From Campylobacter mucosalis (GTDB lineage: Bacteria > Campylobacterota > Campylobacteria > Campylobacterales > Campylobacteraceae), in contig NZ_CP053831.1 in assembly GCF_013372205.1 (NCBI RefSeq), positions 806,001 to 870,000 of the forward strand: a stretch of DNA of 64,000 nt, in the 5' to 3' direction. Shown one piece after another: positions 17,465 through 25,916 of this stretch (position 1 is the first letter of the stretch; each line of letters begins with the position of its first letter). The position numbers and the translations under genes are program-made. Below the pieces are notes generated by a model, which saw nothing but the letters and a program-made list of their open reading frames with translations, was not told the DNA's origin and did no database searches.

Positions 17465-18355
17465 ATGAAACTCGCAGTTATCGGTGCTGGTAAATGGGGT
17501 AGTGCGTTATTTCACGCATTTAAGCAAAATTGTGAGTGCGTTATCAGCTCACGCACCAAGCGAGATTTACCAAATTTTGTGGATTTAAAAACGGCATTGG
17601 AGTGTGAATATCTAGTTTTTACCATACCGACGCAAAGCATTAGCGAGTGGTTAAGTCAAAATTTCATTTTTAAAAATCAAAAAATTTTAGTTGCAAGTAA
17701 AGGTATTGAGACAAAAAGTGGTAAATTTTTAAATGAAATTTACGAAAACTTCGTGCCAAGCGAGAATTTATGCTTTTTATCTGGTCCAACATTTGCAAAA
17801 GAGGTTGAGAAAAAACTGCCTTGTGCGTTGGTTGTAAGCTCAACTAATTTAGAATTAGCCAAAATTTACGCTGATTTTTTCCCGGATTATATGAAAGCCT
17901 ACGTTTCAGATGATGTCGTTGGGGCTGAGATTTGCGGTGCTTATAAAAACGTCATTGCCATTGCCGGTGGGGTTTGCGATGGACTTGGGCTAGGCAATAA
18001 CGCAAGGGCAAGTCTAATCTCTCGTGGGCTTGTTGAGATGGCTAGATTTGGCAAATTTTTTGGTGCAAAAGACGATACGTTTATGGGGCTTAGTGGGGCG
18101 GGGGATCTGTTTCTTACCGCTTCAAGCGTGCTTTCACGAAATTACAGGGTTGGCAACGGACTTGCACGTAATGAGAGCTTGGATAAAATTTTAAACGAGC
18201 TTGGCGAGGTTGCTGAGGGCGTGGCGACTGCCTTTGCAATTTGTAAAATTTCAAAAGAAAATGGCATTTATACGCCAATTGCCAATGAAGTGGCAAAAAT
18301 GCTTGACGGCAAGGATGTTTATGAAAGCGTAAAGGCACTTTTGGGGCGTAGATGA
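17465..18355 (+). CDS. gpsA: Glycerol-3-phosphate dehydrogenase [NAD(P)+]
   Basis: GpsA reduces dihydroxyacetone phosphate to sn-glycerol-3-phosphate, the backbone for membrane phospholipids. The Rossmann motif GAGKWGSALFHAF is at residues 7-19. Family sequences SGPTFAKEV and ICGAYKNVIAIAGGV (with the catalytic lysine) and the C-terminal GLSGAGDLFLT are present. At 296 residues it is slightly short but complete. It overlaps the start of the GH3-like gene by four bases and follows gatB closely. Confidence 0.95.
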   Translation: MKLAVIGAGKWGSALFHAFKQNCECVISSRTKRDLPNFVDLKTALECEYLVFTIPTQSISEWLSQNFIFKNQKILVASKGIETKSGKFLNEIYENFVPSENLCFLSGPTFAKEVEKKLPCALVVSSTNLELAKIYADFFPDYMKAYVSDDVVGAEICGAYKNVIAIAGGVCDGLGLGNNARASLISRGLVEMARFGKFFGAKDDTFMGLSGAGDLFLTASSVLSRNYRVGNGLARNESLDKILNELGEVAEGVATAFAICKISKENGIYTPIANEVAKMLDGKDVYESVKALLGRR

Positions 18356-19323
18356 GATTTTTAATTTTTCTTTTAATCTGCCTAAATTTGAACGCAAAAG
18401 AACCAAGTTTAAGAGAACAAGTTTCACAAATGATAATGGTTGGCGTAAAAGATAGTGGCACTAAAACACTGCTTAGTGACGCTGGATATGGGCGTTTTGG
18501 TGGAGTTTTTATATCAGAAAATAGCGTAAAAAACAAGGCAAATTTAAAATCTCTAACAAAATCTCTCAAACAAAAACAGAGTAAAATTTTAATAGCCGTT
18601 GCCGAGCAGGGCGGAGATGAGAGTCTTTTAAAAAAGCTAGGATATGAGAGTATGTCTTTGCGAGATGTGGCAAACTCGCTTGATATAAATTTGGCAAAGG
18701 AGCTGTTTTTAAAAAGAGCCAATGCCCTAAAAGAGCTAGGTATAAATGTAAATTTAGCACCAACGGCCGATCTTTATGGGGATTCGTTTGGCAAAAATAG
18801 TGCCAAAACTAGCCTTTATGCTTTGGTCTTTATTGATAGCATGAAAGAAGCTGGTGTGATAAGTGTTATAAAACATTTTCCTGGGCAGTGTGACATACAT
18901 AGCAACACTTGTCTTCTTGCTAAAGAGACATTATCGCCGTTTCAAAATGCGATAAATGGTGGGATTTTGGCTATCGTGGTTGGAAAATTTTATGTGGATA
19001 ATATCGATGATAAAAATCCAGCCCTGTTTTCAAATATCATAACTGACAAGCTTTTGCGTGATGAGCTTGGTTTTAATGGTGTTGTTTTTAGCGTGGATTT
19101 TAAAAATTTAAACTCAATACCGCTAAAAGAGAGGATAGTGCGTTTTATAAATGCCGGCGGGGACGTGATTTTATTTAGTGATTTTTATATTAGTGATAGA
19201 AAGAGTGCCGAGCTAATAACCCAGCACATTATAGACGCCGTCAATGAAAAACGCATTACAAAAGATCGCATTAGGGCGTCTTATGAACGCATTATGAAGC
19301 TTAAAGGCGAGATTAAAGATTAA
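18352..19323 (+). CDS. Degenerate GH3 (NagZ-like) glycoside hydrolase homolog
   Basis: This 323-residue protein has a signal peptide (MRFLIFLLICLNLNA) and the single-domain fold of family GH3 N-acetylglucosaminidases such as NagZ: QVSQMIMVGV, GGVFIS, NVNLAPTADLY and KHFPG are recognisable. The active-site elements are broken. NagZ's substrate loop, usually PGHGDT followed by DSH, reads PGQCDIHSNT (177-186). The nucleophile aspartate in FSDD is replaced by valine in FSVDF (V248). The DxEGG motif reads AEQGG. It is probably not an active glycosidase and may bind peptidoglycan or serve a structural role. Coupled to gpsA by a 4-bp overlap. Confidence 0.8.
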   Translation: MRFLIFLLICLNLNAKEPSLREQVSQMIMVGVKDSGTKTLLSDAGYGRFGGVFISENSVKNKANLKSLTKSLKQKQSKILIAVAEQGGDESLLKKLGYESMSLRDVANSLDINLAKELFLKRANALKELGINVNLAPTADLYGDSFGKNSAKTSLYALVFIDSMKEAGVISVIKHFPGQCDIHSNTCLLAKETLSPFQNAINGGILAIVVGKFYVDNIDDKNPALFSNIITDKLLRDELGFNGVVFSVDFKNLNSIPLKERIVRFINAGGDVILFSDFYISDRKSAELITQHIIDAVNEKRITKDRIRASYERIMKLKGEIKD

Positions 19324-19897
19324 GAAAATTAACGATTTTAGTGTGAATTTCGTCTATTTTTTCGTCCGCATTTATCTTTAAAACATCGATATTTAGGCTT
19401 TGTAAAAACTCATCCATAATCTCTTGAACATTAAGCAGATACTGAGCCCCTCTTTTTTCTATATTGTCGCTAGTTCCGCGGTTTGATAGCCTTTTTAAAA
19501 GCAGATTTTTATTGGTTTTAAAAAATATAATTTTATCTGGGAGCGTATTGTCAAGGGCAAATTTGTTTAAAAAAAGTAGCTCATCAAAGTTTAAATTTTC
19601 ATCATTTGCCTTTGCGTAAGCTACACCAGAGATAAAGCTTCTATCGCTTAGGATTAGCTTGTCTTGATTTGGCAAAATCACCTTTTTAGCGTGTTCTGCT
19701 CTATCTGCTAAAAATAGCAACATCTCTGCCCTGGTTGATAAATTTAGCTGGTTTTTTAGTAAAATTTCACGTGCAAATTTGCCAAATTCGCTTCCGCCAG
19801 GCTCTTTTGTGATTATAGTATTTGGATTTTTTTTAGCCACTAGCTTTATTTGGGTGCTTTTACCAACCCCGTCTATTCCTTCAAAAACTACATACAT
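19313..19897 (-). CDS. tmk: Thymidylate kinase
   Basis: Tmk phosphorylates dTMP to dTDP for DNA synthesis. The 194-residue protein has the P-loop GIDGVGKSTQ at 7-16, the DRS motif in LILSDRSFISGVAYA near residues 82-97, and a LID region with an arginine-rich RLSNRGTSDNIEKR. The length is normal for bacterial Tmk. It overlaps coaD upstream by ten bases and runs convergently 11 bases into the GH3-like gene's end. It is the last gene of the moeA/flgA-ubiX-coaD-tmk cluster. Confidence 0.95.
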   Translation of the reverse strand: MYVVFEGIDGVGKSTQIKLVAKKNPNTIITKEPGGSEFGKFAREILLKNQLNLSTRAEMLLFLADRAEHAKKVILPNQDKLILSDRSFISGVAYAKANDENLNFDELLFLNKFALDNTLPDKIIFFKTNKNLLLKRLSNRGTSDNIEKRGAQYLLNVQEIMDEFLQSLNIDVLKINADEKIDEIHTKIVNFLNL

Positions 19898-20370
19898 TGC
19901 CTATTTTCCCCTAAAAAAGCTAAAATTTCACTCGGCACTAGTTTACTTACGTCGCCATTGTGCTTTAAAACCGATCTTACTATAGAGCTTGAAATAAAGG
20001 CGTTTTTTAGGCTAGGCATTAGATAAACCGTTTCAAACTTGTCCCAAAGCGAGGCATTTGCGTAGCCTATTTGCAACTCATACTCAAAGTCGCTGACCGC
20101 ACGAAGTCCGCGTATAACTGTGTTTATGTCTCTGCTTTTGGCAAAATCAACAAGTAAATTTTCAAACCCAACAACCTCTACATTTAAAAAATCTTTTGTA
20201 GAAATTTTAGCCATTTTTATTCGGTCATCAAGGCTAAAAAATGGATTTTTACTCTCACTTTTTGCCACTGCTACTATTACATTATCAAAAATTTTAGTAG
20301 CCCTTTTTATAACGTCAACGTGCCCATTTGTAATCGGATCAAACGTTCCTGGATATATACAAGCTTTCAT
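19888..20370 (-). CDS. coaD: Phosphopantetheine adenylyltransferase
   Basis: CoaD joins 4'-phosphopantetheine and ATP to form dephospho-CoA. The N-terminal nucleotidyltransferase motif PGTFDPITNGH at 6-16 and the second motif ISSSIVRS near residue 130 identify it. I start it at 20370, where ATGA overlaps the ubiX stop and GGAAAGA lies upstream; an ATG four codons earlier falls within ubiX and is less likely. Length is then 160 residues, standard for CoaD. Confidence 0.95.
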   Translation of the reverse strand: MKACIYPGTFDPITNGHVDVIKRATKIFDNVIVAVAKSESKNPFFSLDDRIKMAKISTKDFLNVEVVGFENLLVDFAKSRDINTVIRGLRAVSDFEYELQIGYANASLWDKFETVYLMPSLKNAFISSSIVRSVLKHNGDVSKLVPSEILAFLGENRQCM

Positions 20371-20924
20371 ATCTCTTTCCATCTTTTGTAAATTTTGTTG
20401 CTAATTCCAGCGGCATCAAGCCACTTTCCGATGATGAAATTTTCCATTTCATCAACATTGCTAATATCTGCATAATACCCCAAAACAGGTGGCGCGATTA
20501 TTGCTCCGTATGCCGATAGTTTGCTCATTTGCTCTAAATTTATGGTTGAAAAAGGCATCTCTCTAACGCCAAGGATGAGCTTTTGTCTTTGTTTTAACGC
20601 GACTGCCCCAACCCTTGAGATAAGCGTATCTGAGATACCTGAAGCTATCTTGCCAAGCGTATTTATAGAGCATGGCGTGATAAAAACAGCCTCACTCATA
20701 AATGACCCTGATGAAATTTGCGCTCCAAGATTGCTATCATCGTAAATTTTAACATTTAGAGTTTTTAAAATTTCATCTATATTTATTTTATTTTCAAGCC
20801 TTAAAACCTCTTTTGCTCCATTGCTTACCACAACGTGCGTATCGTGGGCTTTTGCTAGTTCATTTACTAGCCTAACTCCAAGCATAGCACCACTTGCACC
20901 ACTTATTGCAACAACAACTTTCAT
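20367..20924 (-). CDS. ubiX: Flavin prenyltransferase UbiX family
   Basis: UbiX makes prenylated FMN, the cofactor of UbiD-type decarboxylases. The 185-residue flavoprotein starts KVVVAISGASGAMLGVRL, with the GASGA FMN-binding motif at 8-12, and has CSINTLGKIASGISDTLISR and LILGVREMPFS as in the family. In Campylobacter it probably serves menaquinone-pathway or other UbiD-like decarboxylation (inference). Its ATG overlaps the flgA stop by four bases and its own stop overlaps coaD. Confidence 0.93.
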   Translation of the reverse strand: MKVVVAISGASGAMLGVRLVNELAKAHDTHVVVSNGAKEVLRLENKINIDEILKTLNVKIYDDSNLGAQISSGSFMSEAVFITPCSINTLGKIASGISDTLISRVGAVALKQRQKLILGVREMPFSTINLEQMSKLSAYGAIIAPPVLGYYADISNVDEMENFIIGKWLDAAGISNKIYKRWKEI

Positions 20925-21775
20925 CTTATGATAACCTCTTTTTTTGATGATATCGTGGCTTTGTATGTTTTGTTATCTTTTGTTCTTATGTTAATTATTT
21001 CGCCTAAATTTGCGTTTTCTAAGGCCTTTGCTTTAATGATAATATTTACTCCGTCTTCGCTAATTATCGCATTTAGCGTATCGCCCTTTTTAACTAGGGT
21101 ATCTTTTAAAAAATATCTATCCATTAAAATTTCGCCATGTTTAATCGGCGTTTTTACTATCAATCTTGGCTCGATTTTGCTTAGGCTATTTTTATTAAAT
21201 TTATTAAACTCAACAAAGCTTGATGTGTAGTCTAGTGCACTTAATACATGCTTTGGTTGCATTGAATTTAGTGCCATAAATACCGGCATTTTAGCGTCAA
21301 AGCTGTATTTAAAAAACAGACTTTTTGTGCTAAAATCACTCTGTTCAAAGACTGCTCTAAACACTCCTGATGATTTGATAGCTTCGTTTAAAACTAACTC
21401 TTTAAATTTGTAGCTATCAAAGTCTTGCGGGAGCAAATTTTGTGGCTCTATCGTTAAGCTTTTTACGCTAATGCCTTGGTGTAAATCGCTTAATGTTTTT
21501 AAAAATCCCTCTTGCAAACTATCTAAATTTGTGCAGTTTCTGATAAACGCGACATTGCCACCGCTTTTATCTATAAAGCTTTTAAAATTTGAAGTGAGAA
21601 TTTTAGATAGAGTTTGTGTGTCGATTTTTAATGCCCTGTGAGCTTTCATATCTAAAATTTCGTTATTTTCGCCATCAAAACCAAATGTTTTTAGTGTGAT
21701 AAACTGGCTATCAACGCAATACATAGGATATACATCAACTGCTAAAATTTTAAATGGTAAAAATAAAAGTAGGAT
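20921..21775 (-). CDS. flgA: Flagellar P-ring chaperone FlgA (start uncertain)
   Basis: FlgA is the periplasmic chaperone for P-ring assembly. The C-terminal SAF-like domain is clear: ALDYTSSF, LIVKTPIKHGEILMDRYF, LVKKGDTLNAIISEDGVNI and ANLGEIINIRTKDNKTYKATI. A hydrophobic stretch LLLFLPFKILAV precedes the mature part and looks like a signal-peptide core. No ATG, GTG or TTG lies between the tRNA-Gly 3' end and this stretch; the first in-frame ATG (21724) falls after it. The same frame stays open upstream through the tRNA to an ATG at 21898. I give 21775, an ATC codon, as a nominal boundary only. The transcript appears to start at the tRNA promoter. Confidence 0.8.
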   Translation of the reverse strand: MLLLFLPFKILAVDVYPMYCVDSQFITLKTFGFDGENNEILDMKAHRALKIDTQTLSKILTSNFKSFIDKSGGNVAFIRNCTNLDSLQEGFLKTLSDLHQGISVKSLTIEPQNLLPQDFDSYKFKELVLNEAIKSSGVFRAVFEQSDFSTKSLFFKYSFDAKMPVFMALNSMQPKHVLSALDYTSSFVEFNKFNKNSLSKIEPRLIVKTPIKHGEILMDRYFLKDTLVKKGDTLNAIISEDGVNIIIKAKALENANLGEIINIRTKDNKTYKATISSKKEVIIR

Positions 21776-21783
21776 AAAAAAAG

Positions 21784-21858
21784 TGGAGCGGGAAACGAGA
21801 TTCGAACTCGCGACCCCAACCTTGGCAAGGTTGTGCTCTACCCCTGAGCTATTCCCGC
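21784..21858 (-). tRNA. tRNA-Gly (GCC)
   Basis: The minus strand reads GCGGGAATAGCTCAG at the 5' end and TTCCCGCTCCA at the 3' end, forming the acceptor stem, with an encoded CCA. The D loop (AGCTCAGGGGTAGAGC), the anticodon stem-loop with GCC in CTTGCCAAG and the T arm (GTTCGAATC) are all in place. The 75 bases make a normal glycine tRNA. It lies directly before flgA on the same strand with no terminator between. Confidence 0.98.
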
Positions 21859-21876
21859 ATTTAAATTGAAGTCCGC

Positions 21877-21905
21877 ATTTTATCACTTTTTTTATCATTT
21901 GTCAA
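21877..21905 (-). promoter_or_regulatory. Consensus sigma-70 promoter of tRNA-Gly (and flgA)
   Basis: TTGACA (21905-21900) and TAAAAT (21882-21877) on the minus strand are separated by exactly 17 bases. The minus-35 box overlaps the moeA stop codon. A start about seven bases downstream gives a leader of about ten bases before the tRNA. No other promoter is seen before flgA. Confidence 0.82.
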
Positions 21906-23074
21906 GAAAACCTTATGACTTTTATAACGCTATCTTTTTTAATACCATCTTGCGTGGCGTCAGAAAGATACAAAGCATTGCTTTTTATGAGCGGTTTTAT
22001 CATACCTGAGCCAAAATTATTATTATCAGTAATGTGAAATTCGCACTCATTTTGTGTGAAATTTACACTACCTAAAACCACATTTGCACGACCTTGCTTT
22101 AGCTTTATCTCCTGCATAGCTTTTGCTACCACCTTGTCGTGCTCTTTACCCAAAAGCACTGGCAAAGCAAACAAAAACGCACAAAGATACGCTGCCATAG
22201 GGTTTCCTGGAAGTATAAAAATGAGCTTGTTATCCTTTGTAAATGCCTTGCAAGGTCCTCCTGGTCTTATGTTTATTCTGCTAAAAATTTCAGTATATCC
22301 TAGCGATACTAACGCAGTTTTCATATAGTCCGCCTCGCCTTTACTTGCTCCACCAGAGCAAAAAACTACATCATAACCATCTATTTGCTTAAAGGAATTT
22401 ATTGTTGCGTCCAGGTCGTCTTTTATGATTCCAAGATAGTCGCTACTAAATCCATAATGACTTAGCAGTGAAGCGACTCCGTATGCGTTTGCATTGTAAA
22501 TTTCAAGCTCATCTGCCCATTCCCAAGGCTCTTTTAACTCATCTCCGCTAGAAAATATGGCAATTTTTGGCTTTTTATACACCTTTACGTGCGTTATTCC
22601 TTGAGCGGCTAGATACATTATGTGTATTGGTGTTAGGGTTGTGTTTTTTGTTAGTAAAATTTCGCCGACTTTCGTTTCTTCTCCTAAAAATCTATGTGCG
22701 TCGCCTTTTTTAAAGTTAGAATTTGCATAAATTTTGCCATCTTTTTGGATTGCATCTTCTAGTCTAATAACGCTATCAGCACCTTTTGGAAAAGGTGCAC
22801 CAGTCATTATCTTAACGCACTCGTTGCCATTTATACTAAGCTCTTTTTTCTCACCAGCAAATATACTATCTTTTAGCACATAGCCATTTTTTTGCTCATC
22901 AAATTTAACCGCGTATCCGTCAAGAGCGGAGTTGTCAAAAGCAGGGAGGTTTTTTATCGCTAAAATATCATCAAAAAGTTTGTATCCTAAGGCATTTTGA
23001 GTGCTTATTATCTCATGCTTATCAATGCTAAAATTTTCTGAAATTTTTAAAAAAGCTTCGTTTGCCTGTATCAT
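21902..23074 (-). CDS. moeA: Molybdopterin molybdenumtransferase MoeA
   Basis: MoeA inserts molybdate into adenylated molybdopterin to make the molybdenum cofactor used by nitrate and formate enzymes. The 390-residue protein has the family motifs [14 protein letters not shown] at about 42-55, [24 protein letters not shown], the [13 protein letters not shown] loop, RPGGP and LPGNPMAA. Its start overlaps the murA stop by four bases, so the two are cotranslated although functionally unrelated. The promoter for the following tRNA-Gly overlaps its last codon. Confidence 0.95.
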   Translation of the reverse strand: MIQANEAFLKISENFSIDKHEIISTQNALGYKLFDDILAIKNLPAFDNSALDGYAVKFDEQKNGYVLKDSIFAGEKKELSINGNECVKIMTGAPFPKGADSVIRLEDAIQKDGKIYANSNFKKGDAHRFLGEETKVGEILLTKNTTLTPIHIMYLAAQGITHVKVYKKPKIAIFSSGDELKEPWEWADELEIYNANAYGVASLLSHYGFSSDYLGIIKDDLDATINSFKQIDGYDVVFCSGGASKGEADYMKTALVSLGYTEIFSRINIRPGGPCKAFTKDNKLIFILPGNPMAAYLCAFLFALPVLLGKEHDKVVAKAMQEIKLKQGRANVVLGSVNFTQNECEFHITDNNNFGSGMIKPLIKSNALYLSDATQDGIKKDSVIKVIRFS

Positions 23075-24336
23075 TCGCTAAGCCTTTTTATGTTTGCACC
23101 AAGAGAATTTAGCTTTAGCTCTAGGCTTTCATATCCCCTGTCTAGGTGGTAAATTCTATGCACTTTAGTTGTTCCATTTGCTACAAGGGCTGCTAAAATC
23201 AGTGCCGAACTAGCACGAAGATCTGTTGCCATAACGTCAGTTGCGTTTAGTTCGCTTTTGCCGTAAATACTTGCGATATGCCCATTTAGCCTTATATCAG
23301 CACCCATTCTTGCAAGTTCGCTAACGTGCATAAATCTATTTTCAAAAAGCCTTTCATCTATAGTGCTAACACCGTCTGCTACGAGTGCTAGAGCCATAAA
23401 TTGTGCTTGCATATCGGTTGGAAAACCTGGATATTCAGTCGTGATAATCTCGCAAGGTTTTATAGTTTTAGCTGGTAAAAGCGTGATTTTACCATCTGAA
23501 ATTTCAAAGCCAAAGCCCATTTGCTCAAGCTTTCCAAGCACTGCGGTTAAGTGTTTTGGCTGGGTATTTGTGATTGTTATTTGTGAGTTTGTAATAGCAC
23601 CAGCACAAAGATATGTTCCAGCCTCTATTCTATCTGGAATAACGCATATCTTGTCAATCTCTAATAGCCTTTTGCCACTACCTTCGATGACTAGCTCATC
23701 TGTGCCAATACCCTCTATTTTTACGCCAGCTTTGGCTAAAATTTCACATACTTGCACGACCTCTGGCTCTTTTGCGACGTTTACTAGATGTGTTGTGCCG
23801 TGTGCTAGAGCAGCTGCCATTATTATGTTTTCGCTTCCAGTAACGGTTATTTTATCAAACACAATCCTTGCTCCCTTAAGTCCATTTTCTGCTGTAGCTA
23901 CGACATAGCCGTCTTTTATCTGTATATTAGCACCCATTTTTTCAAGTGCACTAAGGTGCAGGTCTATTGGTCTTTGTCCGATCGCGCAACCTCCTGGCAA
24001 ACTAACCTCACAATGCCCAAATCTAGCAAGTAGTGGACCAAGAGTAAGGATAGAGGCTCTCATTTTACGCACGATATCGTAATTTGCCTTTGTTGAGTTT
24101 ATGTTAGAGGTGTTTATGATTAGCTCATTTGGCGTTTTAAATTCGCACCTTGCACCCAAATTTGATAGTAGCTGAGCCAAAGTTTTTATATCAGCCACAT
24201 TTGGTACATTTGTTATTTTAACCTCATTTTTTGCTAAAAGTGTCATTGCTATTATCGGTAAAGCCGCATTTTTTGCACCACTTATTGATACGCTACCGCT
24301 TAGTTTTGTTTTTCCTTGTATCTGTAAAAAATCCAT
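23071..24336 (-). CDS. murA: UDP-N-acetylglucosamine 1-carboxyvinyltransferase
   Basis: MurA performs the first committed step of peptidoglycan synthesis, transferring enolpyruvate from PEP to UDP-GlcNAc. The 421 residues are full length. The active-site loop reads [15 protein letters not shown] with the cysteine that fosfomycin modifies, so the enzyme should be fosfomycin-sensitive at target level (inference from family). [10 protein letters not shown] near the N-terminus and [12 protein letters not shown] are also characteristic. It leads the minus-strand murA-moeA pair, divergent from the NlpC/P60 lipoprotein gene. Confidence 0.96.
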   Translation of the reverse strand: MDFLQIQGKTKLSGSVSISGAKNAALPIIAMTLLAKNEVKITNVPNVADIKTLAQLLSNLGARCEFKTPNELIINTSNINSTKANYDIVRKMRASILTLGPLLARFGHCEVSLPGGCAIGQRPIDLHLSALEKMGANIQIKDGYVVATAENGLKGARIVFDKITVTGSENIIMAAALAHGTTHLVNVAKEPEVVQVCEILAKAGVKIEGIGTDELVIEGSGKRLLEIDKICVIPDRIEAGTYLCAGAITNSQITITNTQPKHLTAVLGKLEQMGFGFEISDGKITLLPAKTIKPCEIITTEYPGFPTDMQAQFMALALVADGVSTIDERLFENRFMHVSELARMGADIRLNGHIASIYGKSELNATDVMATDLRASSALILAALVANGTTKVHRIYHLDRGYESLELKLNSLGANIKRLSE

Positions 24337-24409
24337 TTTTAAACCTTTTTAAATTTTTTAGATTATATTTATTTTTTGCTTATACTTGCTTTTATTTATC
24401 TTATCTTGC

Positions 24410-24415
24410 TAAAAT
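24410..24415 (+). promoter_or_regulatory. Sigma-70 extended minus-10 for the NlpC/P60 gene
   Basis: TAAAAT preceded by CTTGC, 29 bases before the ATG at 24444, resembles the genus extended minus-10. The divergent murA starts 74 bases away. Confidence 0.45.
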
Positions 24416-24443
24416 GTCACAAATTAACTTTACGGGAAGCTTA

Positions 24444-25094
24444 ATGAAAAAGACTATATTTGCTTGTTTGCTTGTCGGGATATTTTTTGCAGGTTGTAGC
24501 TTTAATAGCCAAACAAAACCAAATTTACCACCAGAAAATGTAGCCACGAGTGATAGCTTACCAAGCGACTTTGGTAGAGATTTTGGATATGCAAATCAAG
24601 GCGTTTTTGAGCTTGATAAGTATATAGGGACAAAGAGCGGATTTGACTGCTCTAGCTTTGTTTCGTTGGTAAATAAAGAATTTAACAATATCTTTTTTGA
24701 AGAGAGTTTAGTAAGTGATTTTTATGATAAAAGTGGTAGAAAATCAAAGGCGATTTTTAACTTTTATGAGAGTAAGGATAGGATAGTTTTTAACGAGCCT
24801 CAGGCTGGGGATTTGATATTTTTTGCAAATACTCTTGGTAGAGGCGTTCAAAAAAATAAAGATAAAAAAAATATAACTCACGTTGGTATAATAACTAAAA
24901 TAATGCCAGATAACACAATAGAATTTGCCCACTATGCCAAAGGCAGAGTGAAAAATGGTTACATAAATTTAGATAACAAAGATACACACAAAATCGGTAA
25001 AAAAGAGGTTAATAGCTACATTGTAAGCTGTGCTAAAAACAAAATTTCTTGCCTTAGCTCAAATAGGTTTGCTGGTTTTGGCAGAGTTAGATAA
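24444..25094 (+). CDS. NlpC/P60 family peptidoglycan endopeptidase lipoprotein
   Basis: This 216-residue lipoprotein probably cuts stem peptides in peptidoglycan. The signal sequence MKKTIFACLLVGIFFAGC ends in a lipobox with the lipidated cysteine at residue 18. The catalytic triad of the NlpC/P60 fold can be seen: the cysteine in GFDCSSFV, the histidine in NITHVGIIT and a polar third residue in EFAHYAKG. I start at the ATG after GGGAAGC; a frame open to 24231 overlaps murA and lacks a ribosome-binding site. The next gene starts within seven bases, so an operon with DUF455 and sixA is likely. Confidence 0.88.
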   Translation: MKKTIFACLLVGIFFAGCSFNSQTKPNLPPENVATSDSLPSDFGRDFGYANQGVFELDKYIGTKSGFDCSSFVSLVNKEFNNIFFEESLVSDFYDKSGRKSKAIFNFYESKDRIVFNEPQAGDLIFFANTLGRGVQKNKDKKNITHVGIITKIMPDNTIEFAHYAKGRVKNGYINLDNKDTHKIGKKEVNSYIVSCAKNKISCLSSNRFAGFGRVR

Positions 25095-25100
25095 AGGAGA

Positions 25101-25916
25101 TTGTTGTTGGATTTTTTTGAGGAGATTTGGGGGATATTAAATGAGGGCGACATTGAGCTTAAGTTTTTAAAATTTAAGCAGTTTTATTTGGAATTTAAAA
25201 ACACTAAAGATATAAATTTTACTCGCAAAACAAAAGCACGTGAGCTTGAAAATCCAAGCTATTTTGGTTTTTGCGATGTTGTGAGTATGAAAAATTTAAA
25301 CAAAAAAGTGCCTAAAGAGCAAAAAGACGCACACTTTATACACTCGGTTGCACACATAGAATTTTCAGCCATAGATATAGCACTTGATGCTGTTTATAGG
25401 TTTGATGATTTGCCACGCGAGTATTATGAGGATTGGCTTGAGGTGGCAGATGATGAGATACGCCATTTTAGGCTTATTAGTGATTTACTGGCTAAGAAAG
25501 GCGTAAAATATGGAGATTTTCAGGTGCACGACGGACTATTTGTAGCGCTTAAAAAGACTCAAAATAGCCTAGTTGAGCGTATGGCGTTGCTACCAAGATA
25601 TATGGAGGCAAATGGCCTTGATGCAAATGCTCATATTATTAAAAAATTAAGCGAACAGAGCGGTTATGACGAGCTTATATCTGTTTTAAAGGTTATTTTA
25701 AAAGAGGAAGTTAGCCACGTTAGCAAAGGAAATAGATGGTTTGGCTACGCTTGTAAAAGAAGCGGTGTAGATGTTGGCGAGTATATAAATATAATTAGAA
25801 ATTTATATCCAAATTCCTTTATAAATGTTCGCGAGTTAAATGAAGCTGATAGACTAAAGGCTGGGTTTTTGCAAAGCGAACTTGATGAGATAAAGTCGCT
25901 TGGGGGCAAAAGATGA
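25101..25916 (+). CDS. DUF455 ferritin-like domain protein
   Basis: A 271-residue cytoplasmic protein of the DUF455 family, which has a ferritin-like four-helix di-iron fold related to MiaE. Typical sequences are AHIEFSAIDIALDAVYRFDDLPREYYEDWLEVADDEIRHF and KEEVSHVSKGNRWF, supplying the E/ExxH metal ligands. No enzyme activity is established for most members. The start is one of three consecutive TTG codons (25101, 25104, 25107) after AAAGGAGA; the last two have better spacing. It overlaps sixA by four bases. Confidence 0.85.
   Translation: MLLDFFEEIWGILNEGDIELKFLKFKQFYLEFKNTKDINFTRKTKARELENPSYFGFCDVVSMKNLNKKVPKEQKDAHFIHSVAHIEFSAIDIALDAVYRFDDLPREYYEDWLEVADDEIRHFRLISDLLAKKGVKYGDFQVHDGLFVALKKTQNSLVERMALLPRYMEANGLDANAHIIKKLSEQSGYDELISVLKVILKEEVSHVSKGNRWFGYACKRSGVDVGEYINIIRNLYPNSFINVRELNEADRLKAGFLQSELDEIKSLGGKR

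Noticed and set aside
18114-18722. 202-residue minus-strand open frame
   Set aside because: It is antisense to gpsA and the GH3-like gene, both of which have clear family motifs.
21784-21858. Peptide encoded across the tRNA-Gly gene in frame with flgA
   Set aside because: Its composition is the known by-product of reading a tRNA gene as protein; I treat it as tRNA, not as part of FlgA, while noting the start-codon problem.
24231-24443. Long N-terminal extension of the NlpC/P60 lipoprotein
   Set aside because: It overlaps the start of murA on the other strand and would place the lipoprotein signal inside the protein.
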